From an uncultured Oscillospiraceae bacterium (GTDB lineage: Bacteria; Bacillota; Clostridia; Oscillospirales; Acutalibacteraceae): 20,191 nt of DNA. Where the stretch lies: positions 1-20,191 of the forward strand of contig URQJ01000016.1 in assembly GCA_900549945.1 (NCBI GenBank), given 5' to 3'. Below are positions 1 through 10,128 of the stretch, one piece after another (position 1 is the stretch's first letter; each line of letters begins with the position of its first letter). A model generated the notes under the pieces. That model was not told the origin of the DNA. It did no database searches and worked only from the letters and a program-made list of their open reading frames with translations. A program made the translations under genes and the position numbers.

Positions 1-85
1 CGGCATCCGCTTTGCGCTCGCGGCGCTCGGCAACGATGCGGGCATCTACGGCTGCTGCAAGCTGATTTTAGACCGCTTTGCGTGA
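1..85 (+). CDS. ROK-family protein (sugar kinase or repressor), C-terminal end only
   Basis: The frame starting at base 2 reads without a stop up to the TGA at 83-85 and gives a 27-residue tail. It contains ALGNDAGIYGCCKL, which matches the conserved C-terminal ALGNDAGxxGAA segment of ROK-family proteins (glucokinase-like sugar kinases and NagC/XylR-type repressors). The rest of the gene lies outside the window, so kinase and regulator cannot be told apart. Codon use is GC-rich like the following genes. The family call rests on one short motif but that motif is distinctive; the substrate is unknown. Confidence 0.7.
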   Translation, partial: GIRFALAALGNDAGIYGCCKLILDRFA

Positions 86-135
86 TATACAGCCATACAA
101 TGAATGCGAAACGGCGCGGCTGCGGCTGTGCCGCC

Positions 136-159
136 GGGGAAGCGGTGCGCCGCTTTTCC
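136..159 (+). terminator. GC-rich stem-loop between the ROK gene and the MATE gene
   Basis: Bases 136-145 can pair with 150-159 (10 pairs including two G-U) around a TGCG loop. No T-run follows, so it is not a standard intrinsic terminator. It may be a weak terminator for the ROK gene or a processing or stability hairpin. It sits just upstream of the ribosome binding site of the MATE gene. Confidence 0.35.
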
Positions 160-182
160 GGGTCAAGGAATAAGGACTGGTG

Positions 183-1559
183 ATGGCAATGGAAGATGCG
201 AAAAAAACAGAACTATTTGAGAGCCTGCCGATCCCCAAGGCGGTCATGCAGCTTGCGATTCCCACGGTGATCAGCTCGCTCGTCATGGTGCTCTACAATC
301 TGGCGGATACGTACTTTGTCGGCATGCTGAACGACCCGATCCAGAACGCGGCGGTCACGCTGGCCGCGCCGGTGCTGCTGGCCTTTAATGCGGTCAACAA
401 CCTGTTCGGCGTGGGCAGCTCAAGCATGATGAGCCGCGCGCTTGGGCGCGGCGATATGGATACCGTCTATAAAAGCTCGGCGTTCGGCTTTTACTGCGCG
501 CTGATCAGCGGCATCCTGTTTTCTCTGCTCTACACGGTATTCAGCGCGCCGCTGCTCGTTGTGCTCGGCGCGAGCGAGGAGACGGCGAAGGCGACCGGCG
601 AATACCTCCTGTGGACCGTCAGCTTCGGCGCGGCCCCGGCGATCCTCAACGTGGTGATGGCATACCTCGTGCGCGCCGAGGGCGCGGCACTGCACGCAAG
701 CATCGGCACAATGAGCGGCTGCTTTTTGAATATCATTCTCGACCCGATCTTCATCCTGCCGTGGGGCCTGAACCTCGGCGCGGCGGGCGCGGGCTGCGCG
801 ACGTTCCTCTCCAACTGCGTCGCCTGCCTGTACTTCTTCGTGCTGCTGTTCGTGCGGCGCGGGCGCACCTACGTGTGCATCAGCCCGCGGCAGTTCCGCC
901 CCACGGTGCGCATTGTCCGCGGCGTCTGCGGCGTCGGCGTGCCGGCCTCGATCCAAAACCTGCTCAATGTGACGGGTATGACGGTGCTGAACAACTTTGC
1001 AGCCTCTTTCGGTTCGGACGCCGTCGCGGCGATGGGCATCGCGCAGAAGATCAACACGGTGCCGTTCCAGATCGCGCTCGGCATCTCGCAGGGCATCATG
1101 CCGCTGATCAGCTACAACTACGCGAGCGGCAACACGCGGCGCATGAAAAAGACATTTTTCTTCACCGCGCGGATCTCGCTCATGTTCCTGATTCTCGTGA
1201 TGCTCGGCTACCTGTTCTTTGCCGACAGTCTCGTGCGCATGTTCATGCAGAACGAGGGGATTGTCGCCTACGGCACGGCGTTCCTGCGCGGCATGTGCCT
1301 TGCGATGCCGTTTCTGTGCATGGATTTCCTTGCGGTGGGCGTCTTTCAGGCGTGCGGTCTCGGAAAGAATGCGTTTGTCTTTGCTATTTTGCGCAAGATC
1401 GTGCTGGAGATCCCGGCGCTGTTTTTGCTCAACTGGCTTTTCCCGCTGTACGGCCTCGCGTATGCGCAGCTTGTGGCGGAGGTTATTCTGGCGGCCGCGG
1501 CGGTCATTGTCCTCGCGCGGCTGTTCCGGCGGCTGGAGCACCGCCAATACCCGGATTAA
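183..1559 (+). CDS. MATE-family multidrug/toxin efflux transporter
   Basis: A complete, strongly hydrophobic protein of about 458 residues, the usual size for MATE exporters with 12 membrane segments in two homologous halves. The N-terminal motif YNLADTYFVGML and the following AVTLAAPVLLAFNAVNN and GVGSSSMMSRALGRG segments are typical of the bacterial NorM/DinF-like MATE branch. The second-half equivalent NFAASFGSDAVAAMGIAQK is also present. Such proteins expel cationic drugs, dyes or metabolites in exchange for Na+ or H+ at the cytoplasmic membrane; the substrate cannot be read from sequence. ATG at 183 is preferred because AAGG at 172-175 lies 7 bases upstream; GTG at 180 and ATG at 189 are in-frame alternatives. 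It is followed by a strong terminator and converges on gdhA, so it is probably monocistronic or transcribed with the ROK gene. Confidence 0.9.
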   Translation: MAMEDAKKTELFESLPIPKAVMQLAIPTVISSLVMVLYNLADTYFVGMLNDPIQNAAVTLAAPVLLAFNAVNNLFGVGSSSMMSRALGRGDMDTVYKSSAFGFYCALISGILFSLLYTVFSAPLLVVLGASEETAKATGEYLLWTVSFGAAPAILNVVMAYLVRAEGAALHASIGTMSGCFLNIILDPIFILPWGLNLGAAGAGCATFLSNCVACLYFFVLLFVRRGRTYVCISPRQFRPTVRIVRGVCGVGVPASIQNLLNVTGMTVLNNFAASFGSDAVAAMGIAQKINTVPFQIALGISQGIMPLISYNYASGNTRRMKKTFFFTARISLMFLILVMLGYLFFADSLVRMFMQNEGIVAYGTAFLRGMCLAMPFLCMDFLAVGVFQACGLGKNAFVFAILRKIVLEIPALFLLNWLFPLYGLAYAQLVAEVILAAAAVIVLARLFRRLEHRQYPD

Positions 1560-1638
1560 CGGTGTGCGGCGGAGGACGGCTTTATGCGGCGCTGTCCGGG
1601 TATGGGCCGGATGCGGATACGGCTCCACACAGAATAGA

Positions 1639-1690
1639 AAGGGCGGAGCGCCGATCCCCGGTGTGGGGGACGGGCGCTCCGCCTTTCTTT
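1639..1690 (+). terminator. Intrinsic terminator after the MATE transporter gene
   Basis: GGCGGAGCGCC (1642-1652) pairs with GGCGCTCCGCC (1673-1683), extended by a G-U and two A-U pairs, followed by TTTCTTT. It is a strong GC-rich stem with a short T-run, placed about 80 bases after the MATE stop codon. Confidence 0.8.
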
Positions 1691-1698
1691 AAATTTGC

Positions 1699-1736
1699 AG
1701 GGGCGCCGCAGGCATCGATTTGCCTGCGGCGCCCCT
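1699..1736 (-). terminator. Perfect 16-bp stem-loop at the 3' end of gdhA
   Basis: Bases 1699-1714 are the exact reverse complement of 1721-1736 with a 6-base loop. It lies 25 bases beyond the gdhA stop on the minus strand. The minus strand after the stem reads GCAAATTTAAAG, so the T-run is weak. It probably ends gdhA mRNA and, with the neighbouring stem at 1639-1690, insulates the convergent genes. Confidence 0.6.
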
Positions 1737-1760
1737 TATGCTGATTTTATGGAAGCGGGA

Positions 1761-3419
<1,659 letters not shown>

Positions 3420-3515
3420 TATCATGTATCCGAATGTGTTCCGGGTTCCGAGAATACGGACCGCTCCCGCCCGAGCGCGGCGCGCGGCTCCAGAGCAGAA
3501 AGGAAGATCGACCCC

Positions 3516-4946
3516 ATGAGAGACACCTATGAATCCCCACTGTCCTCCCGCTATGCCGATCAGGAGATGAAATATCTTTTCTCTCCCGATATGAAGTTCA
3601 GGACATGGCGCCGCCTGTGGATCGCGCTGGCGGAGAGCGAGATGGAGCTGGGCCTGCCGGTCACGCAGGAGCAGGTTGACGAGCTCAAGGCGCATGCCGA
3701 CGACATCAATTATGAGGTCGCCGAAGCGCGTGAGCGCCTCGTGCGCCACGACGTGATGAGCCACGTCTATGCCTACGGCCAGCAGTGCCCGAAGGCGGCC
3801 GGCATCATCCACCTCGGCGCGACGAGCTGCTACGTGGGCGACAATACCGATATCATCATCATGACCGAGGCGATGAAAATCGTCCGGAAGAAGCTCGTCA
3901 ACGTCGTCCGCGTGCTTTCGAAGTTCGCGGCGGAGTACAAGGACCTGCCGACGCTCGCTTTCACGCACTTCCAGCCCGCCCAGCCGACGACCGTCGGCAA
4001 GCGCGCGACGCTCTGGATTCAGGAATTCCTGATGGATCTCGAGGACGTCGAGTATCAGATCGGCAAGGCGAAGCTGCTCGGCTCGAAGGGCACGACCGGC
4101 ACGCAGGCGAGCTTCCTCGAGCTGTTCGACGGCGACGACGAGATGGCCGCGAAGATCGACGGCAAAATCGCCGAAAAGCTGGGCTATGAGACGTGCTTCG
4201 CCGTTTCCGGCCAAACCTACCCGCGCAAGCTCGACAGCCAGATGCTGAACGTGCTGAGCTGCATCGCGCAGAGCGCGGCGAAGTTCTCGAACGACATCCG
4301 CCTTCTGCAGCACCTCAAGGAGGTGGAGGAGCCGTTTGAAAAGAACCAGATCGGCTCCTCCGCGATGGCCTACAAGCGCAACCCGATGCGCAGCGAGCGC
4401 ATCGCCTCCCTCGCACGCTATGTCGTGGTCGACGCGCTGAACCCGGCGATCACGGCTTCGACGCAGTGGTTTGAGCGCACGCTCGATGATTCGGCGAACA
4501 AGCGCATCAGCGTGCCGGAGGCGTTCCTCGCGACCGATGCGATTTTGAACCTCGTGATGAACGTGGCGGACGGCCTCGTCGTTTACCCGAAGGTCATCGA
4601 GCAGCGCCTCATGCGCGAGCTGCCGTTTATGGCGACCGAAAACATCATGATGGACGCCGCAAAGCGCGGTGCGGACCGGCAGGAGCTGCACGAGCACGTG
4701 CGCGTCCACTCGATGGCGGCCTCGAAGGTCATCAAGGAGGAGGGCGGCGAAAACGACCTGCTCGAGCGCATCGCGGGCGACCCGATCTTCGGCGTGACGC
4801 TCGAGCAGCTCAAAGGCATCGTGGACCCGCACAAGTATGTGGGCCGCGCGCCGCGCCAGACGGAGCTCTTCCTGCGCGACACGGTGCAGCCGGTGCTCAG
4901 CCGCTACGCCGACACGGAGACGGAGACCGCCGAAATCAACCTGTAA
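3516..4946 (+). CDS. purB: Adenylosuccinate lyase
   Basis: A 476-residue member of the fumarase/aspartase superfamily. It removes fumarate from SAICAR (making AICAR) and from adenylosuccinate (making AMP), so it acts twice in purine synthesis. Visible motifs are HLGATSCYVGDNTD (99-112), FTHFQPAQPTT (149-159) with the general-acid His151, and the flexible signature loop GSSAMAYKRNP (280-290) with the catalytic serine. AGGAAG lies 9 bases before the ATG. It is the first gene after the promoter at 3391-3419 and is followed by purA, so the two enzymes of IMP to AMP are adjacent. The length agrees with the family and no lesions are seen. Confidence 0.95.
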   Translation: MRDTYESPLSSRYADQEMKYLFSPDMKFRTWRRLWIALAESEMELGLPVTQEQVDELKAHADDINYEVAEARERLVRHDVMSHVYAYGQQCPKAAGIIHLGATSCYVGDNTDIIIMTEAMKIVRKKLVNVVRVLSKFAAEYKDLPTLAFTHFQPAQPTTVGKRATLWIQEFLMDLEDVEYQIGKAKLLGSKGTTGTQASFLELFDGDDEMAAKIDGKIAEKLGYETCFAVSGQTYPRKLDSQMLNVLSCIAQSAAKFSNDIRLLQHLKEVEEPFEKNQIGSSAMAYKRNPMRSERIASLARYVVVDALNPAITASTQWFERTLDDSANKRISVPEAFLATDAILNLVMNVADGLVVYPKVIEQRLMRELPFMATENIMMDAAKRGADRQELHEHVRVHSMAASKVIKEEGGENDLLERIAGDPIFGVTLEQLKGIVDPHKYVGRAPRQTELFLRDTVQPVLSRYADTETETAEINL

Positions 4947-4953
4947 AACGGAA

Positions 4954-4987
4954 TCCGCCCGCCGCATCTGCGGCATAGAAGGGCGGA
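4954..4987 (+). other. Intercistronic hairpin between purB and purA
   Basis: TCCGCCC (4954-4960) pairs with GGGCGGA (4981-4987), enclosing a smaller GCCGC/GCGGC stem (4961-4974). No T-run follows on the plus strand (the next bases are GCAAAAAAT). Read-through into purA is therefore expected, and the structure may stabilise or mark the mRNA for processing. Confidence 0.5.
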
Positions 4988-5024
4988 GCAAAAAATATAC
5001 ATGTAGAGAAAGGCTTGAACGATT

Positions 5025-6305
5025 ATGGTAAAGGCAATCGTCGGCGCCTGCTGGGGCGACGAGGGAAAGGGCAAGATCACCGATATGCTCGCGGAGACGT
5101 CGGACATCGTCGTGCGTTTTCAGGGCGGCAGCAACGCCGGCCACACGATCATCAACGAGTACGGCAAATTCGCGCTGCATCAGCTGCCTTCCGGCATTTT
5201 CAGAAAGAATATCATCAATGTCATCGGCAACGGCGTAGCGCTGTCTGTCGAGAACTTCATCGACGAGATCAAGGCCGTTACGGACCGCGGCGTACCCATG
5301 CCGAACCTCGTGGTCTCGAACCGCTGCCAGATCGTCATGCCCTACCACAAGGCGCTCGACGGCATGGAGGAGGCCCGCCTCGCGGCGAAATCCTTCGGCT
5401 CCACGAAGAGCGGCATCGCGCCGTTTTATTCCGACAAGTACGCGAAAATCGGCTTTCAGGTCAGCGAGTTGTTCGACGAGAAGGATGCGCTGATGGAGAA
5501 AATCGACCACGTGCTCGAGCTCAAGAACGTGCTCTACAAGGACCTTTACAAGACCGAGCCGCTCGACCGCGAGGAAATTTACGGGAAGCTCATGGAGTAC
5601 AAGGCAGCGCTCGCACCGTATGTGGCGGATACGTTCACGCTGCTGCACGAGGCCGTGAAGGCCGGCAAAACGATTCTGCTCGAGGGCCAGCTCGGCTCCC
5701 TGAAGGATCCGGACCTCGGCATTTACCCGATGGTCACCTCCTCCTCGCCGCTCGCCGGCTTCGGCGCGATCGGCGCGGGCGGCGTCCCGCCGTACGCGAT
5801 TCAGGAGATTGTCACGGTCGTCAAGGCGTATTCGAGCGCGGTCGGCGCGGGTGAATTCGTCTCCGAGATCTTTGGCGACGAGGCGGACGCGCTGCGCCGT
5901 CACGGCGGCGACGGCGGCGAGTACGGCGCGACGACGGGCCGACCGAGAAGAATGGGCTGGCTCGACCTTGTCGCGGCGCGCTACGGCTGCGAGGCGCAGG
6001 GCGCGACCGGCGTGGCTTTCACGGTGCTCGACGCGCTCGGCTACCTCGATGAGATCCCGGTCTGCGTGGCGTATGAGCTCGACGGCAAGCGCATCGATTA
6101 TTTCCCGACGACGACGGAGCTCAAGCGCTGCAAGCCGGTTCTCGAGGTGCTTCCAGGCTGGAAGTGCGATATCGGCGGCATCCGCAACTATGCGGACCTG
6201 CCCGAGAACGCGCGCCGCTATGTGGAATTTGCGGAAAAGCACATCGGCGTGCCGATCACGATGGTCTCGAACGGCCCGGCGCGCGAGGACATCATCTACA
6301 AATAA
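5025..6305 (+). CDS. purA: Adenylosuccinate synthetase
   Basis: A 426-residue enzyme that joins IMP and aspartate using GTP, the first committed step to AMP. The GTP-binding loop GDEGKGK (11-17) with Asp12, the NAGH motif with catalytic His40, and the loop GATTGRPRRMGWLD (301-314) are present. The segment GQLGSLKDPDLGIYP (221-235) and the following SSSPLAGFGAIG differ from the common GAQGTxLDIDHGTYP and SSNTTAGG forms, so this belongs to a divergent PurA branch. The ATG at 5025 follows AAAGG with an 11-base spacing, slightly long. It follows purB by 78 bases and precedes glmS by 89, probably in one operon. Confidence 0.95.
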   Translation: MVKAIVGACWGDEGKGKITDMLAETSDIVVRFQGGSNAGHTIINEYGKFALHQLPSGIFRKNIINVIGNGVALSVENFIDEIKAVTDRGVPMPNLVVSNRCQIVMPYHKALDGMEEARLAAKSFGSTKSGIAPFYSDKYAKIGFQVSELFDEKDALMEKIDHVLELKNVLYKDLYKTEPLDREEIYGKLMEYKAALAPYVADTFTLLHEAVKAGKTILLEGQLGSLKDPDLGIYPMVTSSSPLAGFGAIGAGGVPPYAIQEIVTVVKAYSSAVGAGEFVSEIFGDEADALRRHGGDGGEYGATTGRPRRMGWLDLVAARYGCEAQGATGVAFTVLDALGYLDEIPVCVAYELDGKRIDYFPTTTELKRCKPVLEVLPGWKCDIGGIRNYADLPENARRYVEFAEKHIGVPITMVSNGPAREDIIYK

Positions 6306-6317
6306 TTGGTTTTAGCT

Positions 6318-6347
6318 GGAAAGCGGGCGCGGTGTCGCCCGCTTTCC
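6318..6347 (+). other. 12-bp stem-loop between purA and glmS
   Basis: GGAAAGCGGGCG (6318-6329) is exactly complementary to CGCCCGCTTTCC (6336-6347) with a 6-base loop. It is followed by CTGATCTG rather than a T-run, so it is at most a partial terminator or an mRNA stability element. A second small hairpin (TGCCGCA 6354-6360 with TGCGGCA 6366-6372) follows at once. Together they could lower glmS expression relative to purA. Confidence 0.55.
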
Positions 6348-6394
6348 CTGATCTGCCGCAAATCGTGCGGCAGCGGAAAGGAAGGGATTTTGGT

Positions 6395-8221
6395 ATGTGT
6401 GGTATTGTCGGCTATATTGGAAGCGAACAGGCGGCGCCGATTCTTCTGCAGGGGCTCGAGAAGCTCGAGTACCGCGGGTATGATTCCGCCGGCGTGGCGG
6501 TCTATTCGGAGGATGGCCTGCGCGTGGCGAAGGCGAAGGGCAGGCTCCGCGTGCTCAGCAACCTGATCGACGGCGGCAAAGCGGTGGCGGGCACGCTCGG
6601 CATCGGGCACACGCGCTGGGCGACGCACGGCGCGCCGAGCGACGTCAATTCGCACCCGCAGACGAGCGAGGGCGGCAAATTTGCCGTCGTGCACAACGGC
6701 ATCATCGAAAATTACCTGTACCTCAAAAACCACCTGATGCGCCGCGGCGTGCAGTTCGTTTCGGAAACGGATACCGAGGTCGTCGCGCAGATGCTCGAAT
6801 ACTACGACCACGGCGATATCATGGAGACGATCGCGAAGGTTATCTCGAAGGTGGAGGGAAGCTACGCGCTCGGCATCATCAGCGCCGAATACCCGGACCG
6901 CCTGTTCTGCGTGCGCAAGGACAGCCCGCTGATCATCGGCGTGGGGCAGGGGGAGAACTTCATCGCCTCCGACATCCCGGCGATCCTCTCGCGCACGCGC
7001 GACATCTACCGCTTAAAGGACAACGAGATCGCGGTGCTCACGCGCGACACAGTGGCGTTCTTCAACCCGGACGCCGAGCCGGTCGAAAAGACGGCGGAGC
7101 ACATCGAGTGGGATATTGAGGCGGCGGAAAAGGGCGGCTACGAGCACTTTATGATGAAGGAGATCTGCGAGCAGCCGAAGGCCGTGCGGGATACGATCGC
7201 GCCGCGCATCCGCGGCGGGCGCGTCGTGCTCGACGACATCACGCTGACGGCGGAGCAGCTTCAGAGCTTCACGAAGATCTGTATCGTCGCCTGCGGCACG
7301 GCGTACCACGTCGGCGTCGTCGCAAAGTACGCGTTTGAGGAGCTGCTGCGCATCTCGGTCGAGGTGGACGTTGCCTCGGAATTCCGCTACAGAAAGCCGA
7401 TTATCGACGAGCACACGCTGATGATCATCATCAGCCAGTCCGGCGAAACGGCTGATACGCTGGCCGCGCTGCGCGAGGCAAAGCGCGCGGGCTGCCGCGT
7501 GCTCTCGATCGTCAACGTCGTCGGCAGCACGATCGCGAATGAATCGGACGACGTGCTGTACACGTGGGCGGGGCCGGAGATTTCGGTTGCCTCCACGAAG
7601 GCGTACAGCACGCAGCTCGCGGTCGTCTACCTGCTGGCGCTCTACATCGGCGAGAAGCTCGGCCGCCTGACTGCGGAAGAGCTCGACCGTTATATCGCAG
7701 AGCTCGAGCAGATTCCCGACCAGATCGAGCGCATGCTCGCGCACAAGGAGAACATCCAGTTCTTCGCCTCGCAGTATTTTAACGCCGGCGACATGTACTT
7801 CATCGGGCGCAACGTCGATTACGCGGCGTCGCTGGAGGCCTCGCTCAAGCTCAAGGAGATCTCCTACATCCACTCGGAGGCGTACGCCGCGGGCGAGCTG
7901 AAGCACGGGCCGATTTCCCTGATTGAGGAGGGGACGCTCGTGATCGCGCTCGCGACGGACGGGCGGCTGTTCGACAAAATGATGTCGAATATCCGCGAGG
8001 TGAAGGCGCGCGGCGCCGTGGTGCTCGGCCTCACGACCGAGGACCGCGCCGAGATCGAGGGGCAGACGGACATGGTGTTCTATATCCCGAAGATCAGCCC
8101 GTTCATGCTGCCCTCGCTTTCGGTGATTCCGATGCAGCTTTTTGCTTACTACGTGGCCTCCATGAAGGGCTGCGATATTGATAAGCCGCGGAATCTTGCA
8201 AAATCTGTGACGGTTGAATAA
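6395..8221 (+). CDS. glmS: Glutamine--fructose-6-phosphate aminotransferase (isomerizing)
   Basis: A 608-residue protein that makes glucosamine-6-phosphate from fructose-6-phosphate and glutamine, the entry to peptidoglycan amino sugars. The class II glutaminase domain starts MCGIVGYIGS, with Cys2 as the nucleophile after Met removal, and includes HTRWATHGAPSDVNSHPQ (72-89). Two SIS domains follow: the first has VACGTAYHVG and ISQSGETADTL, the second IGRNVDYAASLEASLKLKE and EAYAAGELKHGP. The C-terminus DKPRNLAKSVTVE is the normal end. The in-frame reading extends upstream, but ATG at 6395 is fixed by Cys2 and by AAGGAAGGG 8 bases before it. No glmS ribozyme fits in the 89-base gap. It sits between purA and guaA, presumably co-transcribed. 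Confidence 0.96.
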   Translation: MCGIVGYIGSEQAAPILLQGLEKLEYRGYDSAGVAVYSEDGLRVAKAKGRLRVLSNLIDGGKAVAGTLGIGHTRWATHGAPSDVNSHPQTSEGGKFAVVHNGIIENYLYLKNHLMRRGVQFVSETDTEVVAQMLEYYDHGDIMETIAKVISKVEGSYALGIISAEYPDRLFCVRKDSPLIIGVGQGENFIASDIPAILSRTRDIYRLKDNEIAVLTRDTVAFFNPDAEPVEKTAEHIEWDIEAAEKGGYEHFMMKEICEQPKAVRDTIAPRIRGGRVVLDDITLTAEQLQSFTKICIVACGTAYHVGVVAKYAFEELLRISVEVDVASEFRYRKPIIDEHTLMIIISQSGETADTLAALREAKRAGCRVLSIVNVVGSTIANESDDVLYTWAGPEISVASTKAYSTQLAVVYLLALYIGEKLGRLTAEELDRYIAELEQIPDQIERMLAHKENIQFFASQYFNAGDMYFIGRNVDYAASLEASLKLKEISYIHSEAYAAGELKHGPISLIEEGTLVIALATDGRLFDKMMSNIREVKARGAVVLGLTTEDRAEIEGQTDMVFYIPKISPFMLPSLSVIPMQLFAYYVASMKGCDIDKPRNLAKSVTVE

Positions 8222-8245
8222 TTCCCAGAAAAGGAAATGATCCAT

Positions 8246-9793
8246 ATGGCCAAGAATGAAAAAGTTTTGGTCGTCGATTTCGGCGGCCAGTATAATCAGC
8301 TTGTCGCCCGTCGGGTGCGCGAGTGCGGCGTCTACTGCGAGATCGTCTCCTACCGCGTCGGTCTTGAGGCGATCCGCGCGGAAAATCCGAAGGGCATCAT
8401 TTTCACCGGCGGCCCGAACAGCGTCTATACGGACGGCGCGCCGACGATCGACCCGGCTGTTTTCGAGCTGGGCATCCCAGTGCTCGGCCTGTGCTACGGC
8501 TGCCAGCTCATGATGCATTTGCTCGGCGGCCATGTGTGCACGGCGCCGGAGCGCGAATACGGCAAAACGCTCGTGCACGTCGATACGAATTCCGAGATTT
8601 TCCACAACGTCAGCCCGGAGACGGTCTGCTGGATGAGCCATAACGATTACGTCGAGACGATCGCGCCGGGCTTCACGGCTTCGGCCTATACCGGCAACTG
8701 CCCGGTCGCGGCGGCGGAAAAGCCCGAGAAAAAGCTCTATGCGCTGCAGTTCCACCCCGAGGTACTCCACACGCAGGAGGGCAAGGCGATGCTTTCGAAC
8801 TTCGTCTACCGCGTCTGCGGCTGCAAGGGCGACTGGAAGATGGACTCCTTCGTCGAGACGAGCGTCAGGGCGCTGCGCGAGAAGATCGGCAGCGGCAAGG
8901 TGCTCTGCGCGCTTTCCGGCGGCGTCGATTCGTCCGTTGCGGCGGCGATGCTCTCGAAGGCGGTCGGCAGGCAGCTCACCTGTGTGTTCGTGGATCACGG
9001 TCTGCTGCGCAAGAACGAGGCCGAGGAGGTCTGCACAGTGTTCGGGCCGAACGGGCGGTTTGATATGAATTTCATCTGCGTCAACGCGCGCGAGCGGTTC
9101 TACAAGAAGCTGGCCGGCGTTGCGGAGCCGGAGGAGAAGCGCAGGATTATCGGCGAGGAGTTCATCCGCGTGTTCGAGGAGGAGGCGCGGAAGCTCGGCG
9201 CCGTCGATTTCCTCGCGCAGGGCACGATCTACCCCGACGTCGTGGAAAGCGGCCTTGGCGGCGAGAGCACGGTCATCAAATCGCACCACAACGTGGGCGG
9301 CCTGCCGGATTACGTCGATTTCAAAGAGATCATCGAGCCGCTGCGCGACCTGTTCAAGGACGAAACGCGGCAGGCGGGGCGCGAGCTCGGGCTGCCGGAA
9401 TGCCTTGTCGGCCGCCAGCCGTTCCCGGGGCCGGGCCTCGCGGTGCGCATCATCGGCGAGGTGACGCCGGAGAAGGTCGCTATGGTGCAGGATGCCGACG
9501 CGATCTGGCGCGAGGAAATCGCGAAGGCCGGGCTGGACAGGAGCATCAGCCAGTATTATGCGGCGCTGACGAACATGCGCAGCGTGGGCGTGATGGGCGA
9601 CGAGCGCACCTACGACTACGCGGTCGCCCTGCGCGCCGTAACGACGACAGACTTCATGACGGCGGAAGCGGCGGAGATCCCGTGGAGCTTGATCCAGACG
9701 GTCACAAGCCGCATCGTCAACGAGGTCAAGCACGTGAACCGCGTGCTCTACGACTGCACGGGAAAGCCCCCGGCGACCATAGAATTCGAGTGA
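8246..9793 (+). CDS. guaA: GMP synthase (glutamine-hydrolysing), full-length
   Basis: A 515-residue two-domain enzyme converting XMP to GMP with ATP and glutamine. The class I glutaminase domain spans about 1-190, with Cys83 in GLCYGCQLM and the His170/Glu172 pair in QFHPEVLHT. The PP-loop synthetase domain has SGGVDSS (224-230), then the XMP-site segments SHHNVGGLP and [12 protein letters not shown]. The C-terminal dimerisation part ends [12 protein letters not shown] at 8246 is preferred over ATG at 8237 because AAGGAAA (8231-8237) is then correctly spaced. It lies 24 bases after glmS, so it is almost certainly the same transcript. A second synthetase half lies downstream. Confidence 0.96.
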   Translation: MAKNEKVLVVDFGGQYNQLVARRVRECGVYCEIVSYRVGLEAIRAENPKGIIFTGGPNSVYTDGAPTIDPAVFELGIPVLGLCYGCQLMMHLLGGHVCTAPEREYGKTLVHVDTNSEIFHNVSPETVCWMSHNDYVETIAPGFTASAYTGNCPVAAAEKPEKKLYALQFHPEVLHTQEGKAMLSNFVYRVCGCKGDWKMDSFVETSVRALREKIGSGKVLCALSGGVDSSVAAAMLSKAVGRQLTCVFVDHGLLRKNEAEEVCTVFGPNGRFDMNFICVNARERFYKKLAGVAEPEEKRRIIGEEFIRVFEEEARKLGAVDFLAQGTIYPDVVESGLGGESTVIKSHHNVGGLPDYVDFKEIIEPLRDLFKDETRQAGRELGLPECLVGRQPFPGPGLAVRIIGEVTPEKVAMVQDADAIWREEIAKAGLDRSISQYYAALTNMRSVGVMGDERTYDYAVALRAVTTTDFMTAEAAEIPWSLIQTVTSRIVNEVKHVNRVLYDCTGKPPATIEFE

Positions 9794-9810
9794 GTTTGAG
9801 CAATTTGTAA

Positions 9811-9903
9811 GCGGGAAGCACGCCTAGAGCTGGGCTTCACGCAGTTTGCGGTAATGCCGCAGCGTGTCCGAGCGCCGTGCTGGAGGCTTCCGTTGCCTTT
9901 TTT
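9811..9903 (+). other. Structured RNA region with possible attenuator/terminator after guaA
   Basis: AGCACG (9817-9822) pairs with CGTGCT (9876-9881) and encloses a nested hairpin, CACGC (9838-9842) with GCGTG (9862-9866) around TGCGG/CCGCA (9847-9851, 9857-9861). A short stem, GGAGGC (9882-9887) with GCCTTT (9895-9900), is followed by more T and looks like a weak terminator. GGAAGC (9814-9819) can instead pair with GCTTCC (9886-9891), which would destroy that terminator. The remainder of the 9794-10128 gap shows no gene. It could simply be the 3' end of guaA mRNA; I recognise no known RNA class. Confidence 0.45.
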
Positions 9904-10016
9904 GCCGGGAAAGTTTAAAGTGACCGGCTCAATCGGCGGGTATGTCTGTTTGGTACATGTGGAGGCGCACGGGTAAAAGGGCGCGGGGAAAGGCCGGCCG
10001 GCGGAGTGCTGCGGTT

Positions 10017-10042
10017 GCAGGACTGCGCTTTATGCAGTCTGC
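10017..10042 (+). other. Small hairpin upstream of the second GMP synthetase promoter
   Basis: GCAG (10017-10020) and ACTGC (10022-10026) pair with GCAGT (10034-10038) and CTGC (10039-10042), with one bulged G and a GCTTTAT loop. It ends 24 bases before the -35 box. As DNA it is an imperfect inverted repeat and could be an operator; as RNA it would lie at the end of the guaA read-through transcript. Confidence 0.35.
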
Positions 10043-10066
10043 ACAAAGAAAAAGGCGGCACTTGCA

Positions 10067-10095
10067 TTGACGAATCGCCTCGGATTTGATAAGAT
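10067..10095 (+). promoter_or_regulatory. Predicted sigma-A promoter for the stand-alone GMP synthetase gene
   Basis: TTGACG (10067-10072), a 17-base spacer and TAAGAT (10090-10095). Transcription would start near 10102, giving a leader of under 30 bases that contains GGAGGT (10118-10123), 5 bases from the ATG. This gives the second synthetase its own transcription, separate from purB-guaA. Confidence 0.65.
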
Positions 10096-10128
10096 AAAGG
10101 CAAGAAAACTGTAACCCGGAGGTACTTT

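Noticed and set aside
420..1744. Long open frames on both strands overlapping the MATE gene (minus 420-1628, plus 611-1744)
   Set aside because: Products are Arg/Ala/His-rich without domains; the MATE frame has clear membrane segments and motifs.
3420..3515. Purine riboswitch in the purB leader
   Set aside because: Under 100 bases remain after the promoter, and the conserved three-way junction and loop sequences are not present.
6306..6394. glmS ribozyme/riboswitch upstream of glmS
   Set aside because: The gap is only 89 bases, too short for the ribozyme, and its conserved core was not seen.
8237..8245. Earlier ATG for guaA at 8237
   Set aside because: It overlaps the Shine-Dalgarno AAGGAAA; ATG 8246 has proper spacing and gives the usual GuaA N-terminus.
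7013..9733. Long minus-strand open frame (906 codons) opposite glmS and guaA
   Set aside because: Same artefact of GC-rich codon use: low-complexity Arg/Ala/Asp/His-rich product, no start-site support, antisense to certain genes.
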